This document shows, piece after piece, positions 10,601 through 21,645 of a stretch of DNA of 64,000 nucleotides; the stretch's first letter is position 1, and each line of letters opens with the position of its first letter. The stretch is from Lepidostoma basale. Its lineage: Eukaryota; Arthropoda; Insecta; Trichoptera; Lepidostomatidae. Both the position numbers and the translations under genes were made by a program. The stretch is from assembly GCA_022606425.2 (NCBI GenBank), contig JAHDVF020000657.1, positions 868,001 to 932,000 on the forward strand, read 5' to 3'. A model generated the notes under the pieces. That model was not told where the DNA came from. It made no database searches and saw only the letters and a program-made list of their open reading frames with translations.

Positions 10601-13600
10601 TGATGTTTAAATATGGTTTGGATATTGATTTCGTCGTATTTTTAAAGGATGAATGACATTTTATTGTATTATTTTCAGCCTGGTGTTTCCTGAACGATAT
10701 AGACACACTCCTGTACCACATGAACAACGCGAGATACTTGCGAGAATTGGATTTCGCCAGGGCAGACTTTTACGAAAGGACAAAATTGTGGGCAAGCATT
10801 CGTCGAGCTGGTGGTGCGGTAGTGCAAGGAGCAACCACAGTTCGATATAGAAGATACATAAAGCCCGGCGCTTCATTCACCATCACGTCTAAGGTAGAAA
10901 TAAAACATAACCAAACATAAATACTATTCATTCAAACATTCACACTCCAAATTATTAATTTTAATATACTTAGGAAATTGAAAATAACTTTGTGTAATCC
11001 ACAGAATATTTAAAAAATATTTAAAAAAACACGACAAGTTTCGGAGGATACCTCCATCTTTAGGTGTAAAAATATAATAAAAACTAAACAAGGAAAGACT
11101 AATATAAAAAACGCATTTAAAATTCGATATGTTATTAATCGTTTGGGCATTCACTTTGTGGTTGGACATGATTAAATTGTAAATAAAACAATTGTTTTTC
11201 ACCACTTGAGTATTATATTTTACACGACTAGTTTCGAAAGCTACAGATGCTTCCATCTACAGGTTTCAATATAAACTTAAGAGTTTATATTGAAACCTGT
11301 AGAAGGAAGCATCTGTAGCTTACGAAACTAGTCGTGTAAAATATAATACTCAAGTGGTAAAAAACAAGTGTTTTATTTACAATTTAAAATTCGACACAAT
11401 AATTTAAATTTAAAAATTAACCCGGGCTATTTGTTAGTGCTAATAATTATTTTTTTATCAGTAAGAACTAATAAATAATATTTAACAATGATGATACATG
11501 ATGATAACATAAAAAAATAAAATTGTAATTTAGAAAAAACATACATTTGAAAAGACATAATTTATATAGAAATTAATAAATGATTAATTTGCATTTGATT
11601 GGGAATGGGAGCTTGGGAGATTAAATGTAGAAAAAGTATTTAAAGAGAAAGGAGTAAAAGGAGGAATCTGATTATTAATTATGTTTTCACCCAATTTCAC
11701 CGGCTTGATGATTTCTAAATTTTCAAGTTTGTTTAATTTATTGCTATTGTTAACTGTGTGTAGAAATATTTCATTTTAACTAACTATCCATCGTGTCGTC
11801 TCTCCGAAGGGGTAGGCTAAGATTGAAATAAAACCTAACATAATATTCACATAAACATTCACACTCCAAACTTTAAATTTTGACTAACTAAATAACCATC
11901 ACGTCGCCTCTCCGAAAGAGTAGGCAGAAATAATGGACCGCCACACTCTTCTTTCCTGACATACGAGTACTACTCATGCACGCACGTCGATTTCTCGGAC
12001 TCCTCACATGGCCGAAATTTAATATTTAATTGATTTTTATTTTTTCCTCGATCTTTCTCATTTAGTCTTCTTTCTTCATTCATTATTTCCATGTGTCTAA
12101 ACTATCTTTGGGACTCTCTAATTATTTTGTTCATAACACTTCGTTATATCTGCGTGACACCCTTGCCAATGGAAATGCATCGTTCACTACGACCAGTGGA
12201 AACCATTGCGAATAATATTAAAAATCCTACTAGCTAATAATGGAAGATTCTACGATCATGCATTCAGCGTTCCAGCTCAGCTATAATTAGCTAAAATCTC
12301 AAAAATGTATACCTACAATAAATGGATTCTACGGTTCCCTACTGTTACAAAAATATGGAAAGCAACGGGAGATAACCACATTTATAAGGCCGAAGTGACA
12401 CCCTATGAACTAGCAAAGGTGTTAATCGACTTTACTGCAAACCAATCCCTAGGATTGGAACATAAAAAAAACTCCCTGTTTAGTATTAAATACGAGGATA
12501 GTAGCGTTAGAAGATTACTATACCGTTCGATCAATTTTTATTTAGTGCGCCGTTGAGGTAAATAATTTTACAAAACGGAGCACTTTTAAAATAAACTGTC
12601 AGATAATTAAATAAGTATTTTAAAAATCATGAAAATTACATATTTGAACAAAGTCTGTTTCGGAAGGAACAAGCAGAGATAACAAGAAGCAAAACTGGTA
12701 GAACGAGAATAACATAATCTATTGAAAAAAATTAAAAAGTAGAGCATAGATTAAAACTCGTCTCTATTTGATATCAAAATTTCACTTTTTTAATACTTAT
12801 TAAACAAAAGCACAGCGCAAACCTGTTTTAAAATATTTTGTTTATACTTGATTCTTTCTGTCGGGTCCCCCGACATTGAATATTATACGAGTACTTTAGA
12901 ATAGGCATCTCTGTCCCAGATAGCTTTTCAAGGGTCGCCCGGGACTCAGGCCATGGCTGGATTTCTCTGAATATGTATTTTTTAAAGGAACATAGAAGCT
13001 CCCGTCACATACCCGAGGCTGTTATAGGGCGTAGCGGCGCCCTTTCGTCAGCCTCGCTCGTACATTCCCTGGGCCTGTCCCCGGTCCATCCGAGACTTAC
13101 ATTTAAAGACGGCAACAGCAAGGGGGTGCCAGACCACATTTAATCTACCCTATTTTCCTATCTCTAGTTTATAGTTTTTTTTTCTGTGGTAGTTTCTAGA
13201 GCGTATCACCGTGCAAAATAAGAATTTATTTGGTTCTTTACTCCCTAGTAAATCTATATACTTAGTTTAATTATTTTACATTATAATCTAAATGAATGAA
13301 TATAATTTTTTTTGTTCGAAAGGGCTGGTTCAAGTCTCATATTCCCATATTTTAGTATAAGTATAATTCGCTCATGATCATGCAATACTCTCACTTTTCG
13401 TTAATAAATAAAATGACGAATATTTACACCCTAAAATTAATTATAAAACACATTTTTATTCAAATTATTGTCGTTTTTATGTCTTGCATACGATTATGCA
13501 TTTACGGAAACATTACGATAAAACTAAAGTCTATCATTTGTAAATCTTTACATTAGGGACGTAATTTTGTTTCTATATTTGAATTAAAAAAAAAATTGTT

Positions 13601-16600
13601 CTTATTTACCATTTTCACAATAAAAAATGCCAAACTACCTTCGTGTTGCCATATAATTAAATTTACATTTTGCCGTATGTGTACCTATGTAGCTGACTTT
13701 TTTTTTTCCTTTCAAAGTTAACGTAATAGCGTGTACTTAACTTAATGGTCAATTGAGGTTATATGAAAATTGATTTTTTCTTTTACAAATTGTACCAATG
13801 TGTTGCTATCGATATTTCCATTGTAAATATTGAGATATCACACAGATACAAATGGCTTTGTACACTCAATTTATACAGAATTTTTAATCTGCCTAATTGT
13901 TTTATGGAACAAAAAGAAAGTAGCAAATACAAAAAAAATATGTTAAAGAAATTATTTTTTTGCTGTATCATTGTACATATATAAGCATTGTCTTTTTTTA
14001 TTTATTAATTTTTATGAAATTGTATATCTGAATTGTTGTTGAAGTGTGGGTGAAAATAGCTATTGATTTTTCTGCCCAGGCTAGAAAGGCAAGGTCAAGC
14101 CATTGCACAGTACAGGCGTAGGTCAATAAATTATAAGTAGGGTCTTGAGTACACTATAATCTTCATGGCTATTTCTATCATTAAGAAGAAAAATCCGTAC
14201 CCACAACTCTCGCACAGCGTAAGTTGTAGATGTGTTTGAACATATTGTATAAGGTTTGTTCTCGTTTTAGAAATCGGTAATCAATATTGAGTGTACCCCT
14301 CATCGTTGGTTTTCAAAATAATAATTTATTTTTATATGTCTCTTTTTGCAGAAATTGTATAGGTACCTACTTAATTTAGATTATTCTGTGGTTTCGTTAA
14401 AAAAATAAGACTTTATTACGTTTTTACAGTAAGCCAATATATTATCGTAGCACAAGCTTTGCAGTTATAGAATAGGATGAGTTAATATAAAGAAATACAT
14501 TTAAAAAAATAAATTGCAACTTTCGGAAACGATATATTTTTTAAATCGTCAAATTGTATGTATTTTTTACGTAAAATTCCTAGAATAAAAAATGTTTCAG
14601 GAAATCGGTCATGATCATAGAATCCCAACTTTTCAAGTCCATTACCTTCTTTAAGATATTGTATTGTTCAATCGCCCACTTCGGTGGGGTTTGATATATG
14701 GTAGGTACCTATAATATATATTTTTATTTATGAATAAAAATAATTTAGAATACATAATACTTCCTAAATACAATAACATTTTCCAAAGCATAGACTTTGC
14801 TTTACTATCATATTTTTATTCTTTAGCGTTCTACAAGATCAAAATTAGGTACTATTGCTCTCCGGTGGACGATATTATCCACGCGGCCACGTCGCGAATA
14901 ACAGGTTAAGAAAATCGGAAAAGCTTCAGTTTAAATACATAGATGGCAGCACTCGTGTGACTTACGTTTGAAATAAAAAAATATTTTTATCATTTTCATT
15001 AAGCTTTATAAATGCAGAAATATAATTTGTAAGAATGAAGTATACCAACATATCAAAATGATTTTTAAATGTATTATAGAATATACACAAAAAATACCCC
15101 TAGGAAATATATTTTTCAATATACTAGTAAGAAATATAACCAACCAATTTTGAAAAAAAAAATTTTTTTCATTGATAATAAAAGAGATACCATGTGGGCC
15201 GCCTACCGAATATGCACTAACTCTTTGTATCTCGCTTTTACGTGCAACCGAGATGCACTATTTATAGCACTAAAAATATTATAATTTGAACATTTATGAG
15301 TCATTTTTAGACAACGCCTATCATTGATAAAATTTCTCGATGGTTTTGCAAATAACGATGTATCGTTCAGTATTTTAAGAATAAAGCACAACAAATGTAA
15401 GCAATGTGTTATATGTTTACATTATAAAACACATTAGTGTTCCTTGAACAATGTTTCGCTTTGCCAAGGTATTATCAAATATTATCCCAAACTTTTAGAA
15501 AACCGACGTTTTCAATCTTATTTTATAATGGTTTCGATGACTACCAAATGTATTTATGTCACATATCAAAGGCCTGATTTTTTTTGCTTGTTTATTGTAC
15601 AGGTTGTCTACTGGGATGACAAGACGATCTTCATGGACCATGAGTTCGTGTCTCCCGATGGATTCGTGAACGCTGTGGCCACTTGCAGACAGAGGGTGAT
15701 AGGTTGCGGAGCTTCCACTGTTGCCAACCTGTTGCATCAAGTACACTGCGGGGGGACCTGCAAGGCTGTGGTGCCTACTGACATTCCGCCAGAGGTATTT
15801 TTTTTAACTGTTCTATTCATTTATCATTTTATAACGGCTTAGGTGAGCTGGACATCTGGTGCGAATGGAGGAGCTGTCAATTTGCAAGACCGCAGCTTCA
15901 TTGCCTGGACGATTTTCTGAAGGACCTACAATTGTTGGGAGCAGACCTGAGGAGTGGAAGTCCAGGGCTCAAAACAGGGTCAGCTGGAATAACTTTAAGG
16001 AGGCAGCTGAGGTCCACCCAGGACTATAGAGCTAAATAGAAGAAAAATATTTATTTATCATTTAACAGGAATTTACAATTTTACGAATATTACGAATTTT
16101 ACGAATTTACAACAGGAATTATAACAATACAAATGAAAACGCCAGTTTTCTAGAAGTTTTATTATATTTTATGGGAATGGCATGTTTCGCCCTTCTAAGG
16201 CATTATCAAATGTTGTGTTAGGCGGCTTCTTCTAGGGCATTATCAAATGTTGTGTTAGGAATTGTTTCGTCCTTCTAAGGCATTATCAAATGTTGCTAAG
16301 GCGTTATCAAAACATTTGATAATGACTTTGAAGGGCGAAACATGTCATTCCCATAAAATATTATAAAACATCTAGTAAACTGACGTTTTCATTCGTATTA
16401 ATTATATACAAATTGTAAAAATTTCAGATGCACATTGCCGGCGAGTATCTAAAGGCAGAAACATACTATTAACACGCGACGTGGCGTGTTTACTCCCACT
16501 ATCGGCAACACGTCGATCTAACTTGTTTGGATCGGGTGGCGTGTGCGCGCATGGCGTCGCGTCGGGTGTTCATAGTGTGATTCTGTCCATAGAAAACAAT

Positions 16601-17066
16601 ACAATTTGATTCGACTCAACACGCATCACGTGGCTTCGGGTGGCGTGGCGTGTTAATAGTATGTTTCTGCCTTAAGAGTTTATACGAAAACATGCATCGA
16701 TAATCCTACAAAGTGAATGAAGTTTTAAAATTAGTTATTGGAAACAAGAGTTTATAAAATAGCCATTCATAATTAAGATCTGAATCTAATCCTAATTTAT
16801 TGAGCGAATCATGAAACTGGCTGAAGAAGTATGATAGGAGTATTTATGTTGCGAATATAGAAGGAATTCTACGTGTATTTTTACATTCGATCTAAAGATT
16901 GCCATACTATGAATTGCAGATTGCAGCCTGGGTGCAGGCGAACGACATCTCGTCCGCAAAGCTGAGGAAACAGGCGTGCGACTGCGATCCCGAGAAATGC
17001 CAGTGCAGCTCCCCCGTGCCCCAAAAGGACGGAGAAAACACGGAAAAGCCAAACGGACACGTGTAA
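7644..17066 (+). CDS. THEM6: THEM6-like protein, copy 1 (four exons, 241 aa)
   Basis: Exons are 7644-7815, 10679-10893, 15603-15794 and 16920-17066, all with GT/AG borders and phases 1, 0, 0. An N-terminal hydrophobic helix (residues about 10-30) is followed by the hotdog-fold signature HMNNARYLRELDFARADF (from 71), GATTVRYRR, and YWDDKTIFMDHEF, which are the hallmarks of the THEM6 (thioesterase superfamily member 6) family. The human member sits in the ER membrane; no substrate can be read from the sequence. The start at 7644 has A at -3 and comes just before the hydrophobic helix; ATGs at 7599 and 7629 are weaker. The tail (about 212-241) is unusual: Cys-rich (ACDCDPEKCQCSS) and charged, and is absent from copy 2. 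Introns carry numerous repeats. Confidence 0.9.
7905..8015 (-). mobile_element. GAA-tailed LINE 3' end in THEM6 copy 1 intron 1
   Basis: It starts TTCTTCTTCATCTTACC; the phrase TTTGCCATTTCCCATCATCT with GGGGTCGGC is shared with 9820-9860 and, inverted, with the end of the element at 43.2 kb. Confidence 0.7.
8281..8715 (+). mobile_element. LINE ORF2 C-terminal fragment (main family)
   Basis: In broken frames it reads like the 51.5 kb copy: AFRRVW..., then [42 protein letters not shown] and an end shaped like SILSAYHFGEMV. It has a frameshift and substitutions and has lost the tail. Confidence 0.85.
9186..9710 (+). mobile_element. LINE ORF2 C-terminal fragment, TTAG-tailed subfamily
   Basis: It reads [60 protein letters not shown], then after a frameshift GRPRKT, and ends AVHSFCLPFGETV and a short TTAG run. 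It lies in intron 1 of THEM6 copy 1. Confidence 0.88.
9815..9995 (-). mobile_element. GAA-tailed LINE 3' end (second family)
   Basis: It begins CTTCTTCTTTCGCCTAGCC; the minus strand gives a typical LINE end (a W/R-rich stretch, then RADPK..EMA). The same 3' sequence is at 43190-43230 on the plus strand. Confidence 0.75.
10265..10602. repeat. Two-module repeat, copy 1 (modules A and B)
   Basis: Module A (about 10275-10490) runs from TGGCGCTAGTGTAG to ATATTCTGTTCCCAG; module B (about 10496-10602) runs from TACATCTTCGTCTC to GTATTTGTATACATTC. Both recur at 55.6-55.85 kb, but there module A is inverted while B keeps its direction. Confidence 0.75.
10970..11075 (-). ncRNA. Hammerhead-like ribozyme motif, family 3 (11067-11029)
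   Basis: On the minus strand, ACAC (stem I) is followed by core CUAAAGA (consensus CUGANGA, one change), stem II GGAGG-UAU-CCUCC, GAAAC, UU, GUC, then GUGU pairing with ACAC. Predicted cleavage is after C at 11033. This fits a type I hammerhead with the minimal one-pair stem III typical of retroelement-borne versions. A related copy lies at 61.65 kb. The G-to-A change in the core would probably weaken or abolish cleavage. Confidence 0.6.
11173..11397. repeat. Near-perfect 225-bp palindrome, hammerhead-like arms
   Basis: The left arm starts TAAATTGTAAATAAAACA and the right arm ends with its complement. The centre is near 11281 (AAACTTAAGAGTTT). Each arm contains TTACACGACTAGTTTCG, which on the opposite strand reads GAAAC, UA, GUC, GUGUAA, preceded by UGGAAGC/GCUU-like stem sequence and CUGUAGA (consensus CUGANGA). 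Both arms thus carry the same motif facing outward. Confidence 0.75.
11780..12170 (-). mobile_element. LINE main-family 3' end, one short and one longer piece
   Basis: ACTAACTATCCATCGTGTCG at about 11780 and GACTAACTAAATAACCATCA at about 11880 are the same 3' terminus twice. The second continues into complements of GCCACTTGAG..., MERM and MNKIM motifs up to about 12140. The first is only about 40 bases long. Confidence 0.75.
12170..12838. other. Intron DNA of THEM6 copy 1, unrecognised
   Basis: An 83-codon open frame (12305-12556, starting MYTYNKWILRF) has fairly balanced composition, but I do not recognise it. It has no neighbours that would make it a gene, and it lies inside intron 2. It is more likely a transposon relic. 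Confidence 0.3.
12840..13145 (-). repeat. LINE 3' end (about 12850-12960) followed by a dispersed GC-rich repeat
   Basis: TTCTTTCTGTCGGGTCCCCC is the usual reversed LINE terminus. The next part, with GAGGCTGTTATAGGGCG and CCTTTCGTCAGCCTCGCTCG, recurs in inverse orientation at 44080-44205 and, decayed, at 59050-59130. It is much richer in GC than its surroundings. Confidence 0.65.
13190..15060. other. Intron 2 of THEM6 copy 1, AT-rich, no feature recognised
   Basis: Open frames at 13374-13556 and 13763-13984 have intron-like composition (K, N, I, Y, F). No terminal repeats or motifs were seen. Confidence 0.4.
15187..15405. repeat. Dispersed repeat shared with 49.69-49.89 kb
   Basis: Corresponding stretches include GATGCACTA, ATTTCTCGATGGTTTTGCAA and AACAACAGTAT/AACGATGTAT, then TTAGTATT/TCAGTATT. 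I see no terminal inverted repeats and no coding frame, so the class is unknown. Confidence 0.6.
15845..16045 (+). mobile_element. LINE 3' end fragment in THEM6 copy 1 intron 3
   Basis: It reads RPEEWKSRAQNRVSWNNFKE, then a proline-containing end, then AGAAGAAAAA. This is a typical (R/Q)DR..W....E ORF2 terminus. Confidence 0.65.
16143..16380. repeat. Palindromic repeat, hammerhead family 1, with internal tandem copies
   Basis: Outer arms TAGAAGTTTTATTATATTTT and its complement. The minus-strand motif (GAUAAUGCC, UUAG, AAGGGC, GAAAC, AUGCC) occurs in the left arm; between the arms the block CTTCTAAGGCATTATCAAAT is repeated about three times. The right arm has AAGGGCGAAACATGTCATTC on the plus strand. 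Confidence 0.75.
16453..16672. mobile_element. PIF/Harbinger-like MITE
   Basis: The 220-bp element has inverted ends AGGCAGAAACATACTATTAA (then CACGC), flanked on both sides by TAA, the 3-bp target type of PIF/Harbinger elements. The inside is GC-rich with repeated GGCGTG-like words. It has no coding capacity. It lies in intron 3 of THEM6 copy 1. Confidence 0.8.
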
Positions 17067-18030
17067 ATGAAAAATTCTATTAAATCATTGTTCAACTAAC
17101 AGATCGCCGCCGCCATGACTAACATACTGTGCTTAACAACCTCATTGTTCGCAACTCACAACAAATGTTTTATTACATTCAACAATAATAGTGATTAAAC
17201 TGCACCTCCACGAAGCTTGTTAATAATTGAGGGCTGATCATTACAAAGGTGCCAAGTGACAAAATCAAATGTATTTTTGACTTTTTGTTACTTGGCATGG
17301 ATTGAAAAATATATTGTAGTTTAAACTTTACCCAAAAGATGTCACCCATGGTACATGACACATTGACACATGTCATGTTATAATAAACAATTTTCTTATT
17401 TCTTTGTTTTATGTTCAAATCATATTCCATCTTTGTAATAACCAGCCTTCAATTAGTTATATTTAAAATCGTCACTTAAGAATTTGTTTGCCGATATAGT
17501 ATTTTTTTACAGCCATTTTTTTTCCTTCGTCATTAAGGCTTTCATATTTTATCTATTCATTCGATATAAACAATATGATATTTTTTACAGTATTCAACAT
17601 CGTGTATCATGTACAAATAATACTGCGCTTGGTTAATGATCAGTGTAAAAAAAATATCTCCTTGATATGTAAATAATTTCAGGAAAAAAAAGCGATTCAC
17701 GAAATATCGAGTTATAATATTTAGTATAGTACTATTTTCAACATTTTCAAAACTGAATATTAAGTTTTTTTCAACGCAGGTTTTAGTTTTTTTCGCGCAA
17801 ATGTTTGTTTTCTAGAAGCCTTATTATATTTTTAACAGACACTTTCATTAATATTTATTATTTAAAAAAAATGCATAATTGTTCAAGAAACGATATACGA
17901 GTATAATACTATAATTATTATAGTTATTGCCCGGTATCTGGTTTATTCCTATTTTATAATTATTTTATTGCCATTATTTTGTGCCACAATAAAAAGTTTA
18001 AACAAAATCCTTTTAGATTTACGCCTATAA
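17067..18030. other. 3' UTR and downstream of THEM6 copy 1
   Basis: AATAAA-type signals occur near 17382 and 17990. I cannot tell which is used. No other feature was recognised. Confidence 0.4.
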
Positions 18031-18104
18031 CACGATGGTCATCCATTTATTATTTCTTCGTTCGATATTCTATTATACATTGATTTTTCGCATATTATTC
18101 TTAT

Positions 18105-18560
18105 CGATATCATTTAGAACAAGTATTATGAGAACTGACAGTAAGGTCAGAATATACAAAACCTGCGTAAGGCCTATACTGACATATACCATTGAGACCA
18201 GAGCGGATACCACAAGAACGAAGGCTAAAGTGCGGGTGGCAGAGATGCGGACGCTGAGGATGATAGCCGGAGAGACTCTTTGAGATAGGGTGAGAAACAC
18301 GGCTATCTGCGAAATCTGCAAGGTGGAAGATATTGTGAGATGGGGTAGACAGCGCAGAAGATATTGGAATGCGCACATGCAGAGGATGGATCCCTCCAGA
18401 ATCCCACACGCTGTGGCGCATCAGATTCCTGCCGGCTACCGTCCCCCCGGAAGACCGCCAAATAGATGAAGGGATGGCTGGGAGTCGACCTCCGAAGAGA
18501 CTCCAGCCTGATTACAGGAACAGACCAAAGGTCTAAAAGAAGAAGAAGAATATCTCATTA
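18105..18560 (+). mobile_element. LINE ORF2 C-terminus, another GAA-tailed family
   Basis: It reads SKVRIYKTCVRPILTYTIET, RVAEMRTLRMIAGETL, one stop, then RNTAICEICKVEDIVRW, WNAHMQRMD, then RPPGRPPNR, and ends AAAAGAAGAAGAAGAA. Motif order is that of a LINE after the reverse transcriptase. Two stops make it dead. Confidence 0.85.
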
Positions 18561-18689
18561 TTTGTACAGCGTTTATCATACTTTAATTATTATTTTGTCA
18601 ACTTCGAGCTTCACTTTCACACAAGAGTTGGCACTCGAAACACATTATGCACTGCTATATTTGCTTCAGTCAATATTTTTCTATTAAGA

Positions 18690-19312
18690 AGTTTACAAAT
18701 GAATGTAAGGCAGATGAATGCGAATTAAAACTAAGAAAGGATCACTAAGTTGATTTGGACATATGGAACGAATGATTGAAGGAAGAAATGTTAAAAAGGA
18801 ATATTCACGCAGTGTGAATGGAAAAAGAGATTGAAGAAAGCCATGGAAGACATGGCATGATCAAAATAATCAATTACTAAAAGGTGGCCATGTTCGACAA
18901 TCTGGACAATCTTGGAGCATGCGTGACACTGTGTGTGTGAATGTAGAACAGTTGTTCCCAAAGTGGTCCGTACGGACCCCCATGGATCCCTGGGATCTTT
19001 CAGGGGGTCCGCGGAAAATTAAACTTGATGTGAGGGTGAGGATCCGCAGATATTTTTCGTTATCGACCTTTTTTTTAGCTCATTCGCGAAAATAGGCCGG
19101 TCGAAATCGGCGACGACCTTTTTTCGGCCGACTTCCGGTATATTGATCTTAGCTTCGTTGGGAAAATCAAATGTCCGATTTATCGAATGAATCAAATAAA
19201 TTAGTCGCTGCCGAATTCTACTGACCGCTGTTGAGCTAAAAAAAGGTGGCCAATGAAACGGTTCGTACTTTTTGCATATCCCTCCGGGGAAACAGCGTGG
19301 TGTTTAGTAAGT
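18690..19312 (+). mobile_element. LINE main-family fragment split by a hAT-like insertion
   Basis: ECKADECELKLRKDH-like sequence through ...RMIEGRNVKKEYSRSVNGK, then a stop at about 18956; the LINE 3' terminus resumes at about 19265 (TTTTTGCATATCCCTCCGGG, AAACAGCGTGGTGTTTAG). The block between starts CAGTTGTTCCCAAAGTGG, a hAT-type terminus also seen at 62.04 kb. Its right terminus has been lost. Confidence 0.7.
18957..19255. mobile_element. hAT-like MITE with a second palindrome inside
   Basis: The left end is CAGTTGTTCCCAAAGTGG. Inside, CGACCTTTTTTTTAGCTCA (about 19061) and its complement TGAGCTAAAAAAAGG (about 19233) form an inner inverted pair, also seen around 54.77-54.85 kb. Confidence 0.6.
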
Positions 19313-19559
19313 TATACTACGGCCGTTTAAAACGGAGTCGTGGGGCCATAAATGTCAATAGAAATAGGGATGGGAAGCCCCAGGATCGTTATCGGTATAC
19401 GGCTACCTGCTCTCGTGGTGTCGATGAGTCACTATAATGATTTTATAATGATATGTACGTTATGATATGTACGATGAGTCACTAATGATTGGTTTTTACC
19501 GAATGCAGTGTTTTTTTGTTATAAATGTGTTTACTGCATTTAAATGAATTCATTCGTGT

Positions 19560-19795
19560 GTCACCACTCGTTACGCACTATGGATACTTTATTTTCCAAC
19601 ATTGATTTGAATAAATTACATGGCGATATTAGCCCTCAAACTCCAACAGTGATTCACAAAGTATTCTTGTTTGTCAATGGCTTCTCTTAATTTCAACAAA
19701 CCACGTGAAATGGCCGCGTTTATTTGTGGTGTGAGTAGAGCGACAGTGGACCGAATAAAGACTGAATTATTGCAATCAAGCAGCCATCAATTAGT
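19560..19795 (+). mobile_element. Remnant of a DNA-transposon N-terminus (helix-turn-helix)
   Basis: Across one frameshift it reads TPTVIHKVFLFVNGFS, then NFNKPREMAAFICGVSRATVDRIKTELL. The VSRATVDRI turn resembles the DNA-binding end of insect DDE transposases, but only about 60 residues remain and no catalytic part is present. Confidence 0.4.
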
Positions 19796-19989
19796 TTAAC
19801 GGTCATACTATAGGGTGTAACAATCGTCACCATTTTGATATTTTACAATAAGGCCGCGTTGTTGTATCGCGTATTGCTCCGTGTTTACTGACCCCTAATT
19901 TGTTTCCAATCGACCTGTCACAATTAATGACTTATCAAATCACGATAGCCAAAATGGCGCGCAATTCAAATCTTGTATTCTTATTGTAA

Positions 19990-21570
19990 CACCTTTACAG
20001 ATATTTAAAAAAAAATACGAGGAAATAAAAAATAATAACTTCTATAAAATAAAGCAGTAGGAAAATTATAATTACGAAAAACTGCACCATTATTACTTAT
20101 TACGATAAATTTTGATATATTTGTTTATCAATGAAGTTTTTTTTCTACCGTACACAATTTGATGACCATACAGTTTTAATGAATCGGACGAATTTTTAAT
20201 TCATTGCCAAAATTAAATATTGATAAATTAATCGTGCAAACAAATTCTAATGTGGCATAAAGGTGTGAATAAAAGTGTTAAAATCAATGTATTTTTATCG
20301 ATAGACTTGAGGCATTTTTATTGTGGAAATCCACAATGCTGAATTTTTATGAATCAAAACAATATGTAATTTTGATTCGTGAAAAATCACGAATTTACAA
20401 TTTGTTATGTCTTTCAATATTGCAGATAGGTGACTATTATTTGTTCACATATTATGTATTGATGACGAATGAAATCAAAATGATTTACTTATTTGTATAA
20501 ACTGCACATAGCTTTTATTTTTCAAATCCACTTTTCGAAATTAAGTCACTATTTTTTTGGTTGGTGCTTTAAGCATTTATTTACACCAGTATTATTTTGC
20601 TTTACATTAACAATGTGAATAAATTTTTAGGTTTGTTGAAAAAATTGTAAATATTCTTTTGACGTTTAATTTGGCCGCGAAATTGTAGATACTGAAAAAA
20701 ATGTTGCCATATGAAATAAATATATTTATCACGACTACAAATTCGCGGCCGCAAACGTGGTGTTCTTTTAATTCGATTAATTGAAAATAATCTATGTGAA
20801 TATGTTAGTTCACTTTCATTTCTTGCACTTGTGAAATAAGTATGCATGATGTCCGGAAAACTGATTATTTTCTGTCTCTTAATGTTTTATAATTTTGAAA
20901 AAAAAACATTGATATCTGCCATTATAAAAATACTGCATTTTTATGTTTCCCCGAAATCTTTGTACAATTAATGGTTTTTAATTTATGAAGTTATCCAATA
21001 ATTAGTCACGTTTAATTTGCCGACATTTTGTTTGTTACTACCTGGAAATAGTTATCTCTCCCTATTTCTTTTTATTTAAATTCAATGACGTCTTAGTTAT
21101 TCATATTATATATCATGTTTTTCTCGTTATTCTTATTGTTTAAGAATGAGATTTGGCGATTAATGGCCCATCCCATCTATTTTGAAAATAAAAATATGTA
21201 TTAAGTAAAAATAGATGAATTATTATTTGAACTTTTACTATATTTATATTATTTGAATTTCAATCAAAAATATCATCACATTATATAATATTAATATATC
21301 ATATATTATATTACATTTGTTCATAATATATATTATAAAAACATGTTTTTGTTTTCATGCTTTTCAATGTATAATGCACAAATATGATATAAATAGGAGA
21401 TATCTTCTTCTTTTAAATCTGGTGAAAGAGTAATATTACTAACAGTAAGTGATTTTCAAAATTAAATACTTTTATATCGCTAATTGTCACTTAAAATGAA
21501 TGTGGTTAATTATGACTTCATAAAACAAATTAATTATTTTACGTAATAAATTAGTATCTTTGAAAAACAT
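19990..21570. other. Intergenic AT-rich DNA, no feature recognised
   Basis: I saw no domain, no splice-supported exon and no clear terminal repeats. Confidence 0.4.
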
Positions 21571-21571
21571 T

Positions 21572-21645
21572 GTATTTTCACAACACTTTATTACACTCTT
21601 CACAAACATGTTTCGGACGGTATTGATCCTTTTTCAGTGTACAAA
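21572..21645 (-). ncRNA. Hammerhead-like motif, family 2, left arm
   Basis: Minus strand, 21641-21601: UACA (stem I), CUGAAAA (consensus CUGANGA, one change), GGA...UCC stem II, GAAAC, AU, GUU, then UGUG pairing with UACA. The outer flank TATTTTCACAACACTTTATT is the inverse of the sequence following the motif at 22.29 and 22.78 kb, so the motif sits in a paired inverted end. Confidence 0.6.

Noticed and set aside
15444..15842. 132-codon open frame containing VVYWDDKTIF
   Set aside because: Only 15603-15794 is real (THEM6 copy 1 exon 3); the rest is intron read through.
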